From an uncultured Alistipes sp. (GTDB lineage: Bacteria; Bacteroidota; Bacteroidia; Bacteroidales; Rikenellaceae), in the NCBI GenBank assembly GCA_900769445.1, contig CAAGGR010000080.1, positions 1 to 45,072 on the forward strand: a stretch of DNA of 45,072 nt, read 5' to 3'. Shown in pieces: positions 42,483-45,072 of this stretch; the first letter of the stretch is position 1; the number at the start of each line of letters is the position of its first letter. A program made the position numbers and the translations under genes. The notes beneath the pieces are model-generated. The model did no database searches. It was not told the DNA's origin and saw only the letters and a program-made list of their open reading frames with translations.

Positions 42483-43772
42483 ATGAACAAGCAGAAGAGT
42501 GGTAATCTATTGGCAATTATCGTGATGATATTGCTCTTTGGTATGATTTCATTTGTTACAAACCTCGCTTCGCCTATGGGTGATGTGCTTAAAAACCAGT
42601 TCGGTGTTGCTAACTGGATGGGTACTCTCGGTGTATTTGCGAACTTCATCGCATACGCAGTGATGGGTATCCCTGCAGGTAACCTTCTCCAGAAGCGCGG
42701 TTACAAGTTTACAGCCCTCACAGCTGTTGCTGTAGGCTTCACAGGTGTTGGTGTTCAGACTATTGCGGGCTTGCTTACAGGCAACCTTGCCTTTGGTATC
42801 TACCTTCTTGGTGCCTTTATTGCAGGTTTCTCAATGTGTATGCTTAACATCGTTGTAAACCCTATGCTTAACAAACTTGCAGGTGGTGGTAACCGTGGTA
42901 ACCAGCTCTTGCAGATTGGTGGTTCGTTCAACTCATTTATGGGTACTGCGGTAATCTTCCTTACTGGTGTCTTCGTGCCAAGCATCGTAGATGCTGAGAT
43001 TAAGCAGGTCTTCCCATTGATGTTTATTGCGTTGGCTATCTTTGCTGTGGCATTTGTGGTTATCACCTTCACTCAGATTCCTGAGAGCGCGCCACAGGTT
43101 GCAGAGCGTAAGGAGGAGTCTAAGGTTGGCCCTATGTCGTTCCGCCACTTTGTGTTGGGTGCTGTGGCTATATTTATATATGTAGGTGTAGAGGTAGGTA
43201 TTCCTAATGTCTTGCAGAAGTGGTTGCAGAATGGTGGTCTAAGCGTTGAGAGTGGTGCTGAGGGTATCGCTGCTACTGTGGCTGCAACATACTGGTTGTT
43301 GATGTTGGTGGGACGTCTTACTGGTGCTGCTCTTGGTGCTAAGGTCTCGGCAAAGAGTATGCTTACAGCAGTATCTGTTTTGGGTCTTGTGTTGGTGTTG
43401 GGTGCTATGTTCCTCGACCCTTCAAATAGTGTAAACCTCCCAGTATTTATGGGTACTGCAGGTTTCGGTATCGCTAACGTACCAGTTAATGCTGCGTTGT
43501 TGGTGTTGTGTGGTCTCTGCACATCTGTTATGTGGGGCGGTATCTTCAACCTTGCTGTTGAGGGTCTTGGTAAGTACACCGAGAAGGCATCAGGTATCTT
43601 TATGGCATTGGTTTGCGGTGGTGGTATTCTTCCACTCTTGCAGAACTATGTTGTAGACCTCACAGGCAACTACCTTGTTAGCTACTGGGTTATCGTTGCA
43701 GGTCTTGCCTTCTTGCTCTTCTACGCATTGGTAGGCTCGAAGAATGTGAACAAAGATATCAAGGTGGATTAA
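42483..43772 (+). CDS. MFS sugar transporter (FucP-like)
   Basis: A 429-residue protein with 12 membrane segments. It has FucP/GluP-family traits: NFIAYAVMGIPAGNLLQKRGYK at the 2-3 loop and NIVVNPMLNKLAG near 122. The family imports fucose, glucose, galactose or similar sugars with H+ or Na+. It follows the prenyl synthase gene by 42 bp. Substrate unknown; the AraC-type gene downstream could control it. Confidence 0.87.
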   Translation: MNKQKSGNLLAIIVMILLFGMISFVTNLASPMGDVLKNQFGVANWMGTLGVFANFIAYAVMGIPAGNLLQKRGYKFTALTAVAVGFTGVGVQTIAGLLTGNLAFGIYLLGAFIAGFSMCMLNIVVNPMLNKLAGGGNRGNQLLQIGGSFNSFMGTAVIFLTGVFVPSIVDAEIKQVFPLMFIALAIFAVAFVVITFTQIPESAPQVAERKEESKVGPMSFRHFVLGAVAIFIYVGVEVGIPNVLQKWLQNGGLSVESGAEGIAATVAATYWLLMLVGRLTGAALGAKVSAKSMLTAVSVLGLVLVLGAMFLDPSNSVNLPVFMGTAGFGIANVPVNAALLVLCGLCTSVMWGGIFNLAVEGLGKYTEKASGIFMALVCGGGILPLLQNYVVDLTGNYLVSYWVIVAGLAFLLFYALVGSKNVNKDIKVD

Positions 43773-43800
43773 TTAGGGGTTAAACCTATCGTAAATATGG

Positions 43801-43834
43801 GCTGTCTGGCAGATATGCTGGACAGCTTTTTTTT
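43801..43834 (+). terminator. Terminator after MFS gene
   Basis: GCTGTC-tg-GCA-gata-TGC-tg-GACAGC followed by eight T. 28 bp after the stop codon. Confidence 0.88.
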
Positions 43835-43996
43835 GTCCTATATTGCAGAAAGTATATGCATAATATGGCGTTTATGTATAAATAAGTAGGTGCTATGGGG
43901 CAAAAATTGGTCAATAGGTAGAAAGTAGCTTTTATCTCTCATAATTATTTTGTTACTTTGTCGTTGGTCTCAAATAAGAGAAATAAATTGTGAAGT

Positions 43997-44860
43997 ATGG
44001 AAAAGATTGTTGAGCAGATGATTATGGGCAAGTTGCCAGAGGATAATATCGTAGTAGGCGAGGACCTTGCACTCTTCTCGTTTGAGCATTTCATACACGC
44101 GTTGGAGTCTAATGAGCCACGCAAGCTACAACGTGCATCTATTGTGATTTGTACGTCGGGTAGTTCGCGTATAAAGATTAACCTTGAGGAGTACGAGATT
44201 AAGGCACCACAGCTTATAACCCTTATGCCTGGTCATATATTCGAGGTGCTCTCTGATGTTAAGAGCCTTGATGGTTATGTGATATCGCTCTCTAAGAGGT
44301 TTATCGATAAGGTAAATCTCCCTGGTTGGCAGCACCAGTATATGAAGATGTACAACAACCCGATTACGGATATCAACCAAGATATGCTTAACTCGTTGCA
44401 CATCTTTTATGCTATTTTGTACCGCGCAGCTACAAATAGTAAAAACCCATTCCGTCTGCAGATTATCGAGAATCTAATCAGTGTCTTCTACTACGGTGGC
44501 ATCTCCTCTTTGGATGACGAGGCAGAGTCTAACCTTAAATATAAAAACCATATCGTAGCAAACTTCCTTGAGCTTGTGCAGCAGCACTACCGCGAGGAGC
44601 GACTTATACAATACTATGCGGGTCGTCTCTGCATCACCCCTAAGTATCTATCAAAACTCGTTAAGGAGCATACTGGTCGTGCCGCCGCTGACTGGATAGA
44701 GCAATACGTCATTCTCGAGGCGCGCGCCATGCTACAATCTACCGATCTATCTATCCAGCAGATTGCCGCAACTTTGAATTTCCCTAACCAGTCATTCTTT
44801 GGTAACTATTTTAAGCGTGCTACTGGAGTATCTCCTACGCGATACCGCACAGTAAAATAA
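43997..44860 (+). CDS. AraC-family transcriptional regulator
   Basis: A 287-residue protein. Residues 30-110 look like the cupin-type ligand domain; residues 190-287 are the double-HTH AraC domain (YYAGRLCITPKYLSKLVKEHTG, then IQQIAATLNFPNQSFFGNYFKRATG). It usually activates a nearby sugar or stress operon; the MFS gene upstream is a candidate target. TTACTTTG at 43953-43960 is a weak -7 box. The stop codon forms the start of palindromic module copy B. Confidence 0.9.
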   Translation: MEKIVEQMIMGKLPEDNIVVGEDLALFSFEHFIHALESNEPRKLQRASIVICTSGSSRIKINLEEYEIKAPQLITLMPGHIFEVLSDVKSLDGYVISLSKRFIDKVNLPGWQHQYMKMYNNPITDINQDMLNSLHIFYAILYRAATNSKNPFRLQIIENLISVFYYGGISSLDDEAESNLKYKNHIVANFLELVQQHYREERLIQYYAGRLCITPKYLSKLVKEHTGRAAADWIEQYVILEARAMLQSTDLSIQQIAATLNFPNQSFFGNYFKRATGVSPTRYRTVK

Positions 44861-45003
44861 ATTTCTTGTGATAAGGGGTCATCTGCGACCTCTCAATCAT
44901 TGCCCCAAATGGGAAATACTCCAAGTATGTCCCATCTGGGGCAATTTCTTTATCGAGGCCACATCTGACCCCTTCTGACAAGAAATTGGGTTGTGGGGCT
45001 TGG
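44860..45003 (+). repeat. Palindromic intergenic module, copy B (after araC-type gene)
   Basis: Starts at the stop codon with ATTTCTTGTGATAAGGGGTC and ends CCTTCTGACAAGAAATTGGG, then GGGGCTTGGG. These parts match copy A (5835-5978, opposite strand) closely. The inner part (ATTGCCCCA/TGGGGCAAT with ATGGGA/TCCCAT) folds like the copy A hairpin but has a different sequence. Confidence 0.75.
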
Positions 45004-45072
45004 GGGAGTTTGGGTTTTTAAAAGACTGTGCCTTCTTAGAAACAGAAAGGAAAAGCACGGGATAAAGGACTA
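45004..45072. other. Right edge, nothing recognised
   Basis: 69 bp without gene or repeat that I can support. Confidence 0.4.

Overview
The window looks like the chromosome of an anaerobic, gut-type Bacteroidota (order Bacteroidales, most likely Alistipes/Rikenellaceae-like; genus not provable here). Reasons: repeated TAnnTTTG -7 boxes (TATCTTTG, TACCTTTG) instead of sigma-70 boxes, a UpxY-type antiterminator leading a capsule operon, GldH beside a PSP1/RicT protein, tRNA genes without encoded CCA, and very weak Shine-Dalgarno sequences.

Layout. 1-1020 is the edge of an integrated element: the start of a tyrosine recombinase leaves the window at the left, followed by two direct 26-bp repeats that look like tRNA-Ser 3' ends, each with a terminator. 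1023-5602 carries a hemerythrin/RIC-like protein with a LuxR-type regulator, cutC, a transglutaminase-like protein and kbl. 5977-10264 (minus) holds ileS and yebC. 10390-12532 is an unusual cassette: one RecA/RepA-like ATPase gene between long homologous inverted arms. 12600-28710 is a capsule or surface-polysaccharide operon: upxY, initiating sugar transferase, UDP-glucose dehydrogenase, UDP-glucuronate epimerase, flippase, TupA-like protein, Wzy-like polymerase, four GT4 glycosyltransferases, a deacetylase, an acyltransferase, a CDP-glycerol phosphotransferase-like enzyme and a nucleotidyltransferase-fold protein. 28711-29473 holds a terminator, a truncated tRNA-Cys 3' end, a 300-bp structured insert and the intact tRNA-Cys. 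29638-38115 holds rpoN and asnS (minus), a GH2-like pseudoenzyme (plus), and the minus-strand run ricT-gldH-trmB-rlmD. 38336-39117 has a CAU-anticodon tRNA and a probable 6S RNA. 39118-44860 has an ABC exporter pair, a polyprenyl diphosphate synthase, a FucP-like MFS transporter and an AraC regulator.

How the parts work together. UpxY should help RNA polymerase read the 15-kb capsule operon. Ugd and the epimerase supply UDP-GlcA/UDP-GalA, the sugar transferase starts the repeat unit on undecaprenyl phosphate, the glycosyltransferases and modifying enzymes finish it, and Wzx/Wzy flip and polymerise it. The middle of the operon (about 16.9-26.6 kb) is visibly more A+T-rich than both ends, as expected for an exchanged serotype core.

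The most unusual structures are: the inverted-arm ATPase cassette, where inversion would give the ATPase a different in-frame C-terminal tail; a palindromic module of about 140 bp starting exactly at the stop codons of both ileS and the araC-type gene; and two similar tRNA-3'-end duplications (Ser and Cys) about 300 bp apart, each followed by an identical 11-bp-stem hairpin.
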